The notes beneath the pieces are model-generated. The model saw nothing but the letters and a program-made list of their open reading frames with translations. It did not search any database and was not told where the DNA came from. A DNA stretch of 64,000 nucleotides, from assembly GCA_963693365.1 (NCBI GenBank), contig CAVNZM010000003.1, forward strand, positions 10,540,001-10,604,000. The letters run 5' to 3'. How positions within the stretch are numbered: the stretch's first letter is position 1; each line of letters opens with the position of its first letter. Shown here one piece after another: positions 24,501 to 36,164 of the stretch. The stretch comes from Amoebidium appalachense (Eukaryota > Ichthyosporea). A program made the position numbers and the translations under genes.

Positions 24501-24760
24501 GTAGTTAGTGAAAAAACCCGATGCTTATAAGTAACGCATGCACAAATTGTCATCATAGCATTACACTACCATAGTAGTTGGTCGACAATAACGATATATT
24601 GGGAATGTGGACACCATATTGTAAACCAAAAAATAATAACACCATAATATACTACACATACCTAACAATGTATTGTGAATGAATAAAATACTTGCTTACG
24701 TGCTGGTAACATACGAGAAACAAGGATTCTCTCGCTCTTTTTTTCTTTCTTTTTTGTTTG
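24501..24760. other. Spacer after the satellite
   Basis: AT-rich with one or two TATTGGGAATG-like motifs; no gene. Confidence 0.4.
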
Positions 24761-24764
24761 TTTT

Positions 24765-24838
24765 TGTGTTTGTGTGTGTGTGTGTGCGTGTGTGTGTGTG
24801 TGTGTTTAAGGGGGGGGGGGGGGGGGGGGGGGGGGGGG
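24765..24838. repeat. (TG)n then poly-G
   Basis: TG repeat followed by about 30 G. Confidence 0.95.
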
Positions 24839-25099
24839 TCGTTTTGCAGATATATCGACTAGAGTCCCTCATCAGGGGACACATTCACAGTACTTTATTA
24901 AGATCGGCCTTCAAGGCCAAAAAAGCTCGATCTCGAGTAAGATTAGATAGCATTTTATGAGGCCGGCCAGGCCTTAAATACAAAAAGGAGAAAAAACAAC
25001 ACACAGCTAAACATAGATCTAATATTAGCTAAATCAATCGACACACTGGTACATTGCCTGGAGTAAACCGCATCTATCCCACTGGTACATGTACTGTCA

Positions 25100-25148
25100 T
25101 CATCCAACCAACACCCGTGTAGTACCTTTGTCAAGCGTTCCTACGATA
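25100..25148 (-). CDS. Candidate terminal exon inside the insert
   Basis: On the minus strand a pyrimidine-rich acceptor (cttatgtag) precedes a short open frame ending IVGTLDKGTTRVLVG and TGA, with a polyadenylation signal (AATAAA at 24899-24894) about 200 nt downstream. The exon needs an upstream exon ending in phase 2, which the candidate exon at 27904-28007 provides. This hints at a spliced minus-strand gene carried by the 10.4-kb element. The identity is unknown. Confidence 0.25.
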
Positions 25149-25169
25149 CTACATAAGAGAAGAGAGGGT

Positions 25170-25415
25170 TATATGTGTACGTGTGTACGTGTGTACGTGT
25201 GTGTGTATGTGTGTATGTGTGAGGGAGGGAGGGAGGGAGGGTTGGGAGGGAGGGAGGGAGGGAGGGGGGAGGGAGGGGGGAGGGAGGGAGAGAAAGAGAG
25301 AAAGAGAGAGAGTGTGCATGTCTGTATGTGTGTGTGTGTGTGTGTGTGTTTGCGTGTGTGTGTGAGTGCATATGTGAGTGTGCATGTGCATGTGCATGTG
25401 CATGTGCATGTGTGT

Positions 25416-25458
<43 letters not shown>

Positions 25459-25932
25459 GGGGGGGAGGGAGGGAGGGAGGGAGGGAGGGAGGGAGGGAGG
25501 GAGGGAGGGAGGGAGGGACGGAGGGAGGGAGGGAGGGATGGTTGGGAGGGAGGGAGGGAGGGGGGAGGGAGGGAGGGAGGGAGGGAGAGAAAGAGAGAGA
25601 GACTGTGTGTGTGTGTGCATATCTGTATGTGTGTGTGTATGTGCGTGTTTGCGTGTGTGCGTGTGTGCATGTGTGAGTGTACATGTGCATGTGTGTGTGT
25701 CTGTGTGTGCATATGTGCATGTGTGTGTGTGTGTGTGTGTATGCGTGTCTGTGTCTGATGTGTGGATGTCTGTGTATGTTGTGTGTGTGTGTATGTCTGT
25801 GTGTGTGTATGTGCTCAGTTGAAAGGGAAGGGGGGGAGAGGGGGGATGCACCGTGTGTGTGCATGTGTGCACGTGTGTGTGTGTGTGCTCTGTGGAGAGG
25901 GAAGGGGAGGGGGGAAATGCACCGTGTGTGTG

Positions 25933-25992
<60 letters not shown>

Positions 25993-26135
25993 TTGTGTGT
26001 TTGTCTGTGTGTGCATGTCTGTGTGCGTCGTGTGTGGTGTGTGTGTGTATGTGCATGTCTGTGCATGTGTGCATGTGCTCGGTGGAGAGGGAAGGGCAAG
26101 GGGGGGATTCGTGTCCGTGCATGTGTGCATGTGTG

Positions 26136-26182
<47 letters not shown>

Positions 26183-26417
26183 ATGTATGTGTGTGTGTAT
26201 GTGCTCAGTTGAGAGGGAAGGGGGGGGGGGGGGATGCACCGTGTGTGTGCATGTGTGCACGTGTGTGTGTGTGTGTGCTCTGTGGAGAGGGAAGGGGAGG
26301 GGGAGGAAATGCACCGTGTGTGTGCATATGTGTGTGTGTCTCTCTGTATGTGTGTGTGTGTGTGTTGTGTGTTTGTGTGTGTGAGCATGTCTGTGTACGT
26401 CGTGTGTGTGTGGTGTG

Positions 26418-26480
<63 letters not shown>

Positions 26481-26621
26481 GGTGTGTGTGTGTGTCCCGG
26501 TGTGCATGTGCGTGCGTGTGTGTGAGTGCATGTTTTTGGAGTGCATGTTTTTGCATTGTGTGCGAGCATGTGGATGCCTTGGTGAGAACAAGATTGGACG
26601 GTGTCGAATGCTGTGTGTGTT

Positions 26622-26657
<36 letters not shown>

Positions 26658-26690
26658 CTGTGTGCGTGTGTGTTTTTTTGGGGGGAGAGG
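25170..26690. repeat. Compound TG / GGGA / GAGA microsatellite with higher-order units
   Basis: TG and TGTGCA repeats alternate with (GGGA)n blocks. A unit containing gctcagttgaaagggaagggg, gatgcaccgtgtgtg and ctctgtggagagggaagg is repeated about every 390-400 bp (25815, 26205). Very long open frames on both strands are repeat artefacts. Confidence 0.95.
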
Positions 26691-26740
26691 GGTAGTAGGA
26701 GGACAAGAGGGGGGGGGGGGGGGGGGTGGTAAAGAGTACG

Positions 26741-26960
26741 AGAGAAAGGGGTAGAATTTCAGACATGTGGAGGCTTGAGCAAAAGCAGGTTAAGTCCATA
26801 ATGGGTAAAACCGGCGCTGGAACGAGAGGGGAAGGGGGGGGGGGGGGGGGGAGGGGGGGGGGGGGGGGGTGATGATGTGTGCATTCGAGGGTGGCAGCCA
26901 AAGAAGCAAAGCATCGCAAAGGACATTGGAATAGAGGGACACAGGACCAAAACAGGATCA
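26741..26960 (-). repeat. Internal duplication, copy 1
   Basis: Minus-strand segments resembling 27225-27650: an acceptor-like cgttccag followed by a frame reading GFTHYGLNLLLLKPPHV, and a hydrophobic VLCPSIPMSFAMLCFFG segment. The copies are separated by poly-G. Confidence 0.5.
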
Positions 26961-27063
26961 ATGGGAGAAGAGGGAAAAAAATTAATAGTTATCGGGGAGG
27001 GATAAGAAGAAATACTGCAAGTAATCGAGGCGAACAGGTATGGGGGGAACCGGGCAGGAAGAA

Positions 27064-27094
<31 letters not shown>

Positions 27095-27224
27095 GAAGGA
27101 CGAGAGGGTGGGTCACAAGACAGAGATTATTCAGTACAGACTAAGGCTTCAGTCGGGAAGGGAGGGGGGGGGGGAGGGAGGGGGGAGGGGAGAGGAGGGG
27201 GTGGGGGGGGGGTCATAAAAGGAC

Positions 27225-27650
<426 letters not shown>

Positions 27651-27800
27651 GAGGGGGAGGAGGGGGGGGATGCTGTAAACTTTGATGCGTCTCGGGGACG
27701 TGTGTAGGGACTGCGAGTTCTCTTAGATTTGCATTTCAGAATTTTTACTCTATTCCTCCAGGTTTTTTTTATATTTTTTTTAGGGTTGGGTTGGGTTGGG

Positions 27801-27803
<3 letters not shown>

Positions 27804-27842
<39 letters not shown>
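27804..27842. repeat. Poly-G
   Basis: About 39 G after a (ggttg)n start. Confidence 0.97.
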
Positions 27843-27844
<2 letters not shown>

Positions 27845-27903
27845 GTCATTACTTTCCTGTATTATCCTTTATGCTACTTCAAGTTTTATACCCTACCGCT
27901 TAC

Positions 27904-28007
27904 ACAGGATGTAGGCTGGTGAAAGGTTTAATGGTAGGACGTTCGGTGACGTTTGTACCACGGACCACGGGAACATCTTCCCCAGGAACAGTATTCAAAA
28001 CAAAGAA
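27904..28007 (-). CDS. Candidate coding exon inside the insert
   Basis: A minus-strand open frame (FFVLNTVPGEDVPVVRG..., ending SLHP) of 34 codons plus 2 nt is bounded by an AG acceptor (ataaaag) and a good donor (CCTGT|gtaagc). The adjacent downstream sequence on that strand is poly-C, as in the verified introns. It is non-repetitive and compositionally protein-like. No family is recognised. It might be part of a transposase or of a captured host gene. Confidence 0.35.
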
Positions 28008-28099
28008 CTTTTATATTTTGAGGTGCTAAAAACGTGAGGACCACTTGTTATGGCCGTTGCCCTTCTCAATCTTGGTACGGAAATGCACCCATATTATAC

Positions 28100-29224
28100 T
28101 GCAAATGTATTGTATTTGACGTGTGTATATCGTACAGGTACTGGTAGTATATTGATAGTACCTCCTACGTAATGATTTGTTCGCATTCGAACATACTGGC
28201 AGTATATACTGAGACTATAACCAATATATGGTGTCCTTAGCTGTGTCCGTATTGGTGACAGTATTATAGATGTATTCGTGACATTGCCAAGACCACTTGT
28301 GCCTTAGATATTCGCAATAGGATAAAAGTTTTCTTGCTATATCATGTTTATGTCCTACTAATATGGATGTGATATGGGTAGGATATGATCTACATAATGT
28401 CAGTATATGTCCACCCTAATACCACGGTATTAGCAATGTACTGCGCATACAAGGACTACACTCCGAACATGTTTGTTGAACATGTGTTGGCAATACATTC
28501 ACAATATTGCAACTACATAGGTAAAGTGACCTGTTCTTTCATCCCCAATATTGTACCAATATATTGGCAATAAAATACACGCCCCATATTTTCGGTTGCT
28601 TTTACCTATTGATAATAGGTGCATAATAGTCTTGATATTGTGACGGATACATTGGCAAATTACATTTGGACCGTATTGAGACCCTATTATAAGCATATCA
28701 CAACCCTATAACCAATAGCGACGTTATGTTTGTATCGGCCATATGGGACATATGTGTTGGGTATATTGCCAATAACCCAAAATGGTCAGGAATAATACAT
28801 TCATAATATATTGGCAATAGTCTTGCCACGTTGGACAATACCATAATTTGACACAAAATTATCCTACATTTTATATATTCATAACTTATTGACAATACTC
28901 CGCAAGCAATAGTATAATACCGAATAAATACATTGACAATATCGAAATTGTATTGTTAATAGGCACACGTACACGCGTTTTGAGATATTGCCAGTACATT
29001 ACTCATACGGTATATAGTTATTGGTGGTAGACCCGGCATGGTATGACAATAATATCAAAATATGTTGCCGATATTACGTCAATATTACAGTTCTATTACA
29101 CTTCTATAGCGTCTCTACCACAGAAAATCTCTACTCGCAATACATTGGCAATGGATAATTGATATTACTTCAGTATTAATCTGGTATTTTTACGATATTG
29201 GCAATAGATAATAGCCTCACAATA
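28100..29224. repeat. Right subterminal repeat field
   Basis: AT-rich; at least ten TATTGGCAATA/TATTGCCAATA variants, mirroring the left end. Confidence 0.8.
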
Positions 29225-29254
29225 TTGGCAATACCGCCGGGAAGTTTGCTGATG
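29225..29254 (-). repeat. Right terminal inverted repeat
   Basis: Complement of 18809-18838 with two mismatches; followed by CA (29255-29256). Confidence 0.85.
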
Positions 29255-29256
29255 CA

Positions 29257-29289
29257 CTTCCGAGAGCCCACCCCCGACACACCACTCAT
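29257..29289 (-). other. Start of DIRS pol, separated from the rest by the insert
   Basis: ATG at 29289-29287 overlaps the gag stop in an ATGA arrangement and opens MSGVSGVGSRK. The next codon is split by the insert and continues as TGG TAC ACC at 18808-18800 in the same frame as the RT ORF. The overlap suggests termination-reinitiation for pol translation. Confidence 0.75.
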
Positions 29290-30581
29290 CGATCCCTGAC
29301 GGGGTTAGGGCCCTCGCCCTTCCCCATCTTTCCCTCCTTCTCCTTTCCCTTTTTCCCCTTCTCGATCTGCGCAAACAGCTTAACCGTCGTAGCCTCACGC
29401 GCCAACAGCGCGTTTGCACGGACCAGCGTGGCGCTCGATGTGCTCTTGCCTACCGAGGGGCAGTAGCTGAGGCTGTAGCCGGGCACGTTCACATAGGCGT
29501 CCAAATCCATGACCCGGCGGAGGAGGCGCTCCGTTGCATCAAGGAAGAGGAACTTGGGCCCACACTGTTTGATGCCCACATCGATTGCATCAAGGATGAC
29601 AGAAGCCTCATACCACGCAAATGCTTTCTGGGACCCTGTGGCCCTTACCTTCGCAAACGTGCCAACCGCAAATGTGGTGACCAAGTCGCGCCCGGTAGAG
29701 TAGTCGCCGTAGGAGATATTGTCGTTGATGAAGTTGTGGCCCAGATAACCTTCCTCCGAGAACGAACCTGCAATTCTTCCCAAATCCGCCGGTTTCACTG
29801 CGAATTGCAAAGTTTCCTGCACTGGCTCTGGGGGCACCACACGAGCCGTCTTGGCAATCTTAACCGTTTTGCTGTCTTGGAAGTACACCCCTGCCGCCGC
29901 CATCCATGAATTGAAAGGGTCCGTTATCCACTCCTCTGGAATAGACTCACTCAACTGCTGCTTAGCTGGAGCGGGCTTAGGGCGAAGACGAAGGGACTCA
30001 ACCGTGGCTCTGCCCTGCTTGGCACCGTCGTTTTGCGAGTCCTCGGCCAAGAAGCCCCCCAAAAACGCCTGCTGGTGCCCCCACTCACCCCTGCCTGCCG
30101 TGCCCGTGTCGTCTCCACTCTCTTTAGGCTGCTTGGTTGTGCCGGGAATATCTTGACTGGGCTGGTAGGCATGCACAAACCGATAGGGCGATGGTTGCTG
30201 GTTGGTGACGACAACCTTCTGAGCGATATAAGCCAACAGCTCCCAACCCTCGTCTCTCTGCCCCTCCAAACTGCCGAGGTCAAATTTACACAGCTCGAGC
30301 ACGTGGCACAGATAGTCCACCTGCTCCTTGGTGGGAGGATCGGACACGTCTCCCTCCTGGGCAACTACCCTGTCCAGCAACGCTGCTAGCAGCCTACGAA
30401 AGACCAACCACCGAGAGGAGGATGGGCTGCGAATATACGCCACGCCCCGCTCAATCACTATCACCACTGCTGTCGACCACGAGGCCGTGTTCACCTGGCT
30501 GTCAAGAAACCCCTCTGCTTGCCTCTCCAGAATGCGACTTTCCTCTGCGTTTCCGGCTGCCATGATTGCGAAAAGAAGCAA
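29286..30581 (-). CDS. Gag-like protein of DIRS-like element
   Basis: 431 residues with an alternative start at residue 7 (MAAGNAEESRI). It has a mostly alpha-helical-looking N-terminal half, a QPSPYRFVHAYQPSQDIPG linker, and a Lys/Glu/Gly-rich basic tail (KGKKGKEKEGKMGKGEG). No CCHC knuckle is visible. Assignment as Gag rests on its place directly before pol with the ATGA overlap. A near-identical N-terminal copy sits at 38173-38850. The intact frame suggests recent activity. Confidence 0.65.
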   Translation of the reverse strand: MLLFAIMAAGNAEESRILERQAEGFLDSQVNTASWSTAVVIVIERGVAYIRSPSSSRWLVFRRLLAALLDRVVAQEGDVSDPPTKEQVDYLCHVLELCKFDLGSLEGQRDEGWELLAYIAQKVVVTNQQPSPYRFVHAYQPSQDIPGTTKQPKESGDDTGTAGRGEWGHQQAFLGGFLAEDSQNDGAKQGRATVESLRLRPKPAPAKQQLSESIPEEWITDPFNSWMAAAGVYFQDSKTVKIAKTARVVPPEPVQETLQFAVKPADLGRIAGSFSEEGYLGHNFINDNISYGDYSTGRDLVTTFAVGTFAKVRATGSQKAFAWYEASVILDAIDVGIKQCGPKFLFLDATERLLRRVMDLDAYVNVPGYSLSYCPSVGKSTSSATLVRANALLAREATTVKLFAQIEKGKKGKEKEGKMGKGEGPNPVRDR

Positions 30582-31440
30582 GAGAAAGCAAGAGCAAACC
30601 GTAAGGCACCAACTAATCAGACTGAGGTCTCAGCTTCTGCCCCTTTACACAAGGTGCCACCAAACCAAGAAAACACCCAAACAGCCTAATTATTACCTTA
30701 TCACGTTGCTCCCTCCCCTTTTTTCTTTTCACCTACACACTAGCTCTAAAAACAAGAACTGAACGAACGACGCCCACAGCTTGTAGAGCTGGTGCGCGGC
30801 TCACTCACATTTTTGGAACAGTGGAAAAGCCACCAATCATATCACCTATCTACTGATAACTACGGATCACTTCATAACTATACCTGATCTATATCCAATC
30901 ACTAAAGATACATACGACTGAGCTTAACATTCTACCCGTTAGGGCCAATCAGCTTGCACCGCTATGTAGCCGTTACCGCCGACTGACCGAACACGTGTCA
31001 TCTCTCACCGCTGCCTCCTCCCGCTCGAGAACAACAAACCGTATCGCCCTTTGGCCAATCGTAACGGACAATTTCTTAATCGTGACGGGTGGGTTCTTGG
31101 GGAGCTGCAAGCCCCGCCTAAAACGTCCCCCCAGTCGCAAAACTCACAATACGTGTTTTTACAAATTGAGTACCGCAAGATTACAGGCCCTGAAAACTGA
31201 TCGGGGCTCGATATTGCACATGAGAAGCGCTGTAGATATGTTCTTGGGGGGGAATGTGCTGTTCTTGAACAGAAATATTGAAAAAAATAGGGAAACTTAC
31301 ATATTCAAGCGTTTCTAATGCTACACACCTGATACGAAAGCTGTTACGACGGTACCCTGACCTTATTCGTATCGGGGTCTCTCGTTAATCACAATTGCGA
31401 CGATTTTTTTTCGTAATCCCTACCCTGGACGAAAGACACA
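30582..31440. other. 5' region of DIRS-like element and spacer
   Basis: Right part of the element (homologous to 38050-38172 up to about 30705), then spacer. CCAAT-type motifs occur (gccaatcat, tatccaatcac). No gene. Confidence 0.4.
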
Positions 31441-31679
31441 TTCAATGACGGAAGATGACGACCAAACATTCCAACGGAGATCAAGCGTGGCGTATATAAC
31501 TCAACCGCTTTGTGTGATCAGTCAGAACTCAGCTTTTGCCACCGGAAGCATTGCGAATTTTGAAGGCGTAAAAATTATAGAAGTCCAAAAAAATCAACAT
31601 AGTCGCCACTTTATATACCTTTCTTCACATCATATCCGGATCCCTATCCGGATCCGGTTCTCTTCAAAAGCTTTCCAAA

Positions 31680-32228
31680 ATGGTGGTACCTGTTCGTCTG
31701 ATTGTCTGATCATCTGATTGTTCGTCTGATTGTTCGCGTCTGCAAGCGTGTCGTCCACATGGCCAAAGGTGCTGTAGGCAGCGCGTCCTCGCATGGAAAA
31801 GCCACATCTTCCCAAAAGGTTCATAGTGATAAATACAACCAGCAAGAAAATAGGCAGGAAGTTAGCCCTGCGGAGGCATCCAAAAAAGATGATATAATTT
31901 TGCAGAGTCCAACTCTTCGACACCGAGAGGGCCTATTGAGGCCACAAAGAGACCACCACAGTCTGTTTCCAACAGTGAAAGTGAAACAGCGAGAGAAAGC
32001 TATGCTCCTAGAAGTTCACCAAAAATTCCCGTTTACCGGAAAAGAGCTCGTGCTCAGGTCGCCGCTGGAGCAAGGCCTTGCCGAGCAGCACGAGGTGATA
32101 ATGATAACAGTGATGATGAATTCAAAAAGAGCGAGCTCGGCAAGGTTGAAACTTGTGATTTGCCTGAGTTTATGGATTCTAGGCTGGTTGCAGAGCGTGA
32201 GAAAATGAAGCGCACTTATGGTAATTAG
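31680..32228 (+). pseudogene. Broken copy of MVPVRLIIRL-related gene (copy D)
   Basis: Homologous to 8201-8647 over the whole gene. The ATG at 31680 is followed by MVVPVRLIV and a TGA caused by slippage duplication of a ctgattgt unit. The frame resumes with RLIVRVCKRVVHMAKGA, then a frameshift near 31900 moves the conserved STPRG and PVYRKRARAQ parts to another frame. The 3' end is intact: KVETCDLPEFMDSRLVAER and TYGN then TAG. It shows what the C-terminus of copy B should have been. Confidence 0.6.
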
Positions 32229-32504
32229 TGGTACAAAACAAACAAATATCGACAGACACAGACCCGTGCAAAAGTAATCAGTACTATTGACACTTGTATA
32301 TCATAGCTTCATACATCTTCCTTTTGTGGATTCGGAGTAAGTTTCTCAAACAGCCATGTACATAAAGAGTAATTTAAAGGCAATTTTACTGAACCATTTC
32401 CAAAAAATACATTGCCAGTGTCTTGTAAATACACCGGTGACTCTTAAGTGGGCATGTACACCGGAACCTTAGGGGTCTACAATACAGTAAATGCTTAAAC
32501 ACAA
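32229..32504. other. No gene seen
   Basis: AT-rich spacer between copy D and the Ngaro-like element. Confidence 0.4.
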
Positions 32505-32593
32505 TCTATGAAAACTACTCCGGGACGTGTGTTGCCTCTAGGGGGACATCCCCTTGGACGAAAGTGAACCTGCAATGGTTGTAAACCACGGCA
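32505..32593 (-). repeat. Split direct repeat B2 (89 bp)
   Basis: Identical by eye to 33074-33162 (tctatgaaaactactccggg ... gtaaaccacggca). Confidence 0.95.
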
Positions 32594-32725
32594 AGCCCCC
32601 AGTCATCAATTTATTGATCCGTGAGGTCCATGTGCCCAAAAAAACGGGGGAAGTCTTCGCCCCGTGAAAAAACAGCTTGTATGTGTGGATCAATGGGGGT
32701 TGAGTGTGGGTGTAGGTGGGTGGGT

Positions 32726-33074
32726 GAAAAGGAATATATAGCTGTAAGGCTGTGGATGCTAAACACAGAAGATGTGTTTGTAGCTTGCTGATCTGCTAAA
32801 AACTGTCGTGCTTATATACCTAAGCCTACCGATCTGAGCCAATCAAAATCGATCTAGTGATATGTGAAATCTGAGCCGAGCCAATCATAACTCGGTCTAG
32901 TGATCTGTGGTATCTGATGTTTTGATTGGCTAATTGGTGCCCGTGTGCGGGCAGCCAACCGCTAACTGCTAAAACACGAAAGTGAAGCCTACATGGTTAT
33001 GTTGGTATCGAACACCCATCCTACGTGTTTACCCAGAAAAATATTTATGTCAATAATTTCCACAAATAAAACCT
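32726..33074 (-). repeat. Split direct repeat A2 (349 bp)
   Basis: Near-identical to 36165-36513 (gaaaaggaatatatagctg ... acaaataaaacct). Confidence 0.95.
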
Positions 33075-33162
33075 CTATGAAAACTACTCCGGGACGTGTG
33101 TTGCCTCTAGGGGGACATCCCCTTGGACGAAAGTGAACCTGCAATGGTTGTAAACCACGGCA
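33074..33162 (-). repeat. Split direct repeat B1 (89 bp)
   Basis: Abuts A2 directly, and lies 28 bp beyond the recombinase stop. Confidence 0.95.
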
Positions 33163-33190
33163 CGAGAGCAGTATGCTTGCTCCAAAGGTT

Positions 33191-34222
33191 TCACTTAAGA
33201 ATAGAGGCGAATACACGTGTGGTGGTGGCAGCAATGGAGGCCGGACGAAGTCGGGTATAGATCAGGAAGCAGTCGGAGGACCAGCTGCCGAGTTGTTTGA
33301 TCCGGGAGTCGTCGACCCCGGCCTCAGCCAGTGCTGTGGCCCCCCCGATGCGGAGGCTGTGTCCGGCAAACCGGGAGGGTGAGAGGCCTGCCCGGGAGAG
33401 GAGGGCACGGAAATCGGCAGAGAAAGCACTCTTGGTGTAGGGGATGCCACCGAGACTGAAGAGGGGGTCGTCGGGTTGACCGGACGTTGTATCCAGGAAC
33501 TGCCGGAGGAGATGGGCTGGGGAGAAGTGGGTGAGGGGCAGGGCAGCTAGGGTGACGTTGACACCTCGGGCCTGTACATCCGTCTTAGAGGTTGGCAGGT
33601 GGAGGGTGGCATGGGACAAAGTACCGGTGGGGGTGTAGCTGAAGGTCACGTCCTTCCGTTTAACGTGACGGGACGGGTTGAAAGAAGTCAGGGTCTTGGA
33701 GGTAAATTCCCCTGAACGGAGGAGACCACAGAAACCGACGATGAGGGCCGTCCATAGCCGGAGATTGGCCGAGGAGGCCTTTGTGGGGCACTGGCCATGA
33801 AGTAGGCTGAGGTGGGAGGGCAGGAGGGGTTCCCTGGTTGATGAGCGGGGTCGGATGTTGTGAGAAAGCTGCCATCTGCCCACCCCCCGTAGGAACCAGG
33901 CCAGAGACTTGTCGTGGGGGTAGGGAGCAGGGAGGCCCATGTCGAGGTGGAGCCTGGTGATGGCCGAATTGTAGCCGGTTAAGGAAGAGGCCTGTACCCC
34001 TCGTTGGGCACACCAGGCGAGAAAAAGTTGCACGGTGTGTGGGGAGGCCGGGAGGGAGGACCCGGAGGAGGATTGCAGCCGAGATGCCACACAGAAATCG
34101 ATGAACACTTTTTGCACCCGGGAGTAAAAGGCCCGAGAGTCTAGGTTGAGACTCAGGGCCTGGCATTCCTGCAGGGTAGTGGTGGCACGAAGCAGCTCGG
34201 CCGGAGCAAAGTGGGGGGCCAA
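33191..34222 (-). CDS. Tyrosine recombinase of Ngaro-like element
   Basis: 343 residues, intact. It has an N-terminal SAM-like DNA-binding region (residues 1-140), catalytic Arg in CGLLRSGEF (about 172), Lys in PTSKTDVQ, the H-x-x-R box HSLRIGGATA (about 293) and the nucleophile Tyr in FLIYTRLRP (about 324). This pattern is typical of Crypton/Ngaro recombinases. The ORF is oriented like gag. Because the frame is intact while gag is shifted, the recombinase may have been maintained longer or acts in trans. Confidence 0.88.
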   Translation of the reverse strand: MAPHFAPAELLRATTTLQECQALSLNLDSRAFYSRVQKVFIDFCVASRLQSSSGSSLPASPHTVQLFLAWCAQRGVQASSLTGYNSAITRLHLDMGLPAPYPHDKSLAWFLRGVGRWQLSHNIRPRSSTREPLLPSHLSLLHGQCPTKASSANLRLWTALIVGFCGLLRSGEFTSKTLTSFNPSRHVKRKDVTFSYTPTGTLSHATLHLPTSKTDVQARGVNVTLAALPLTHFSPAHLLRQFLDTTSGQPDDPLFSLGGIPYTKSAFSADFRALLSRAGLSPSRFAGHSLRIGGATALAEAGVDDSRIKQLGSWSSDCFLIYTRLRPASIAATTTRVFASILK

Positions 34223-34253
34223 TCGGCCAGCGGTGCTCCGGAAGGGGAGATCT

Positions 34254-34295
<42 letters not shown>

Positions 34296-34540
34296 GAGCC
34301 CAGGGGAAGGGATAGGAACTTGTGGACCCAGAAGGGGAAGGGGCAGGGCTCCGGTTGCAGGTAAGGTCGGAGTCGTCGGGTCCGGGGAAGTTGTTTACGG
34401 AGGAGCTGCGCGGCGAATGATTGGGCTGGGTTGGGGGGGGAAGCAGCTCCCGGAGGCGGGAGGTGTCAACGTGGTGCTTGGGCAGCGGGCGGGGGGGGGT
34501 GGTTAGCAAGGGTGGGGCACCCTCGGGGAGATCCCGGCAT

Positions 34541-34581
<41 letters not shown>

Positions 34582-34972
34582 CAGGGCCCCGGGGGGTTAG
34601 AGTAGGGCAGCTGGGCCCGAGGGAGGGTTTGCAGGGAGGGTAGCGGGGCCCTGTGCAGGGGATGCCCGAGCACGCGCGGGTGTGGGCGTACACAGAGTGA
34701 GAAGAAGGGGGGGGAGGGAGTGCTAGGTGAGTGTAAGGGGGGGGAGGCTCGAGGGATGGGGGGGGGGGGGGAGTAAAATTATGTGCAGTGGCCAGAATAA
34801 CGTCTTTGTGTAGGGACATTTATTCTTGGCGCGCGCGGGCGCCGTAGTTGGCCTGCGAAAATTTGTACTCAGCCCTAGTGCCCCGTTTTTTCCCGAGCTC
34901 CGTGTCCCTGGACCCGTGTAACCTAGCTCCTAGCCCCTATGTTCTATCTGTGGGTGTGGGTGTGCGCGTAGA
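34223..34972. repeat. G-rich tract in place of RT/RNase H
   Basis: Poly-G at 34255-34294 and 34541-34578, with Pro/Gly-rich frames of no known family. No RT motif was found in any frame. Confidence 0.7.
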
Positions 34973-36134
34973 CTAGGCATTGTGCTTGCAGTCTTTGCGG
35001 GGGTGTGTGCCAGAGCAGAGCGGGCACACGTGGGAGAAGGGGCAGGGCTGCTTAGCGCAGGACCGACCGTTGTGGAAATTCCTGCAGTGTGTCGCGGGTA
35101 GATCCACGGGTCGAGCCGGTGGTGCCGGGCCGGGTTGCGGGCCGGGTCGGTGGGGGGTTTGTCCCCCGCCGGGCTTGTGGGGCGGCTCGAAACCATCAAG
35201 ACCACAGCCGGGCTTGGGGTACATGGGGCAGGCCGCGCTGGGGTGGTCGGGGAAGCCGCAGCGCTGACATGCGTCCGGGATGAGCAGAGTGGGTGGCAGT
35301 AGGAGATCCTGGTGGAGTTGGGCGAGCAGGTTGGGACACTCGATCGGAGCCCGACCCTGTTGGTGGGCAACGGTTCGGGCGTATACGTCATAGTTGTGGA
35401 TCTGGGCCCACGGGTATCGGGTGCTGAGGCGAGTGATGTGCTGAGTCCAAAGTACTTCTTTGTCCGTGGGGAGGCCGAGGTGGTGCTTGGCGGCCATGTA
35501 ATGGGTCCAAGCTTGGATCCAAATGACGAGTGAACGCAGGGGAACGGGTTTGTCTTGGCGAAAAGTCTCGATGCTGCCGTCGTCGGCCATGCGCAGATGC
35601 TGACCTTTCTTGGATGGGGCCAGGAGGGCGGCGGGGGGTGAACTTATACAGGTCGACGAAACGATTGGCGCGCAAATCCGCCAGCACATCCGCGGGGGGA
35701 AGCGGGAGTGTGCCCGGCTGAATGTCGCCAGTGTTCTCACCTGTAATGGGGGGCACGGGCAGGGCAGGTAGATCCAGGTCAGGGCCGAGATGCAGCCCCA
35801 GGGAAACCTCCCCGGGTGCGGAGGGCGCGGCGGGGGGCGCGGGAGGGTCGCGGTTGGTGAGAGCGGCCAGGACGCCAGCCATCTGGGTGCTGATGGCGGT
35901 GAGGGCGGCAAGGACGGCGTCTTGAGAAGTCATCGGCGGGGACGGTGGGGCCTGAGGAGGGACTTCAGGAGTAGAGGGGAGAGTAGCCGGAGGGTCCGTG
36001 GTGGTATGGGCCGCTGGAGGCGCGTCAGTGCCTGCGGGAGCGTTGGTCAGCCTGTGGCGGAGGTCGCTGCGGGTCAGGCGTTTAGGTGCCGCGGCAGGGG
36101 CGGCGGCTGAGGCCTGGCGCTTTTTCGGCGGCAT
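34973..36134 (-). pseudogene. Gag with zinc knuckles, one frameshift
   Basis: Starts MPPKKRQASAAAP with a basic/Pro-Ala-rich N-terminus, then ADLRANRFVDLYKF. The reading frame changes near 35635, in a GC homopolymer (gcggcggggggtg), and continues as APSKKGQHLRMADDGSIETF. The C-terminal part has a CCHC-like CQRCGFPDHPSAACP, then a CCCH-like CRNFHNGRSCAKQPCPFSH and a final CPLCSGTHPRKDC, i.e. several zinc knuckles suited to nucleic-acid binding. The frameshift may be a homopolymer sequencing error. Confidence 0.75.
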
Positions 36135-36164
36135 GCTGACCGGCGTAGGGAAAGATAGGGAAAA

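Noticed and set aside
25100-25148. Resemblance of GTLDKGTTRVL to the N-terminus of glycerol kinases
   Set aside because: The following sequence stops after four residues and has no further FGGY kinase motif; short chance similarity. Kept only as a candidate terminal exon.
25141-26569. Frames of over 460 residues of His/Thr or Val/Cys repeats
   Set aside because: Translations of CA/TG and GGGA microsatellites, open in several frames on both strands at once.
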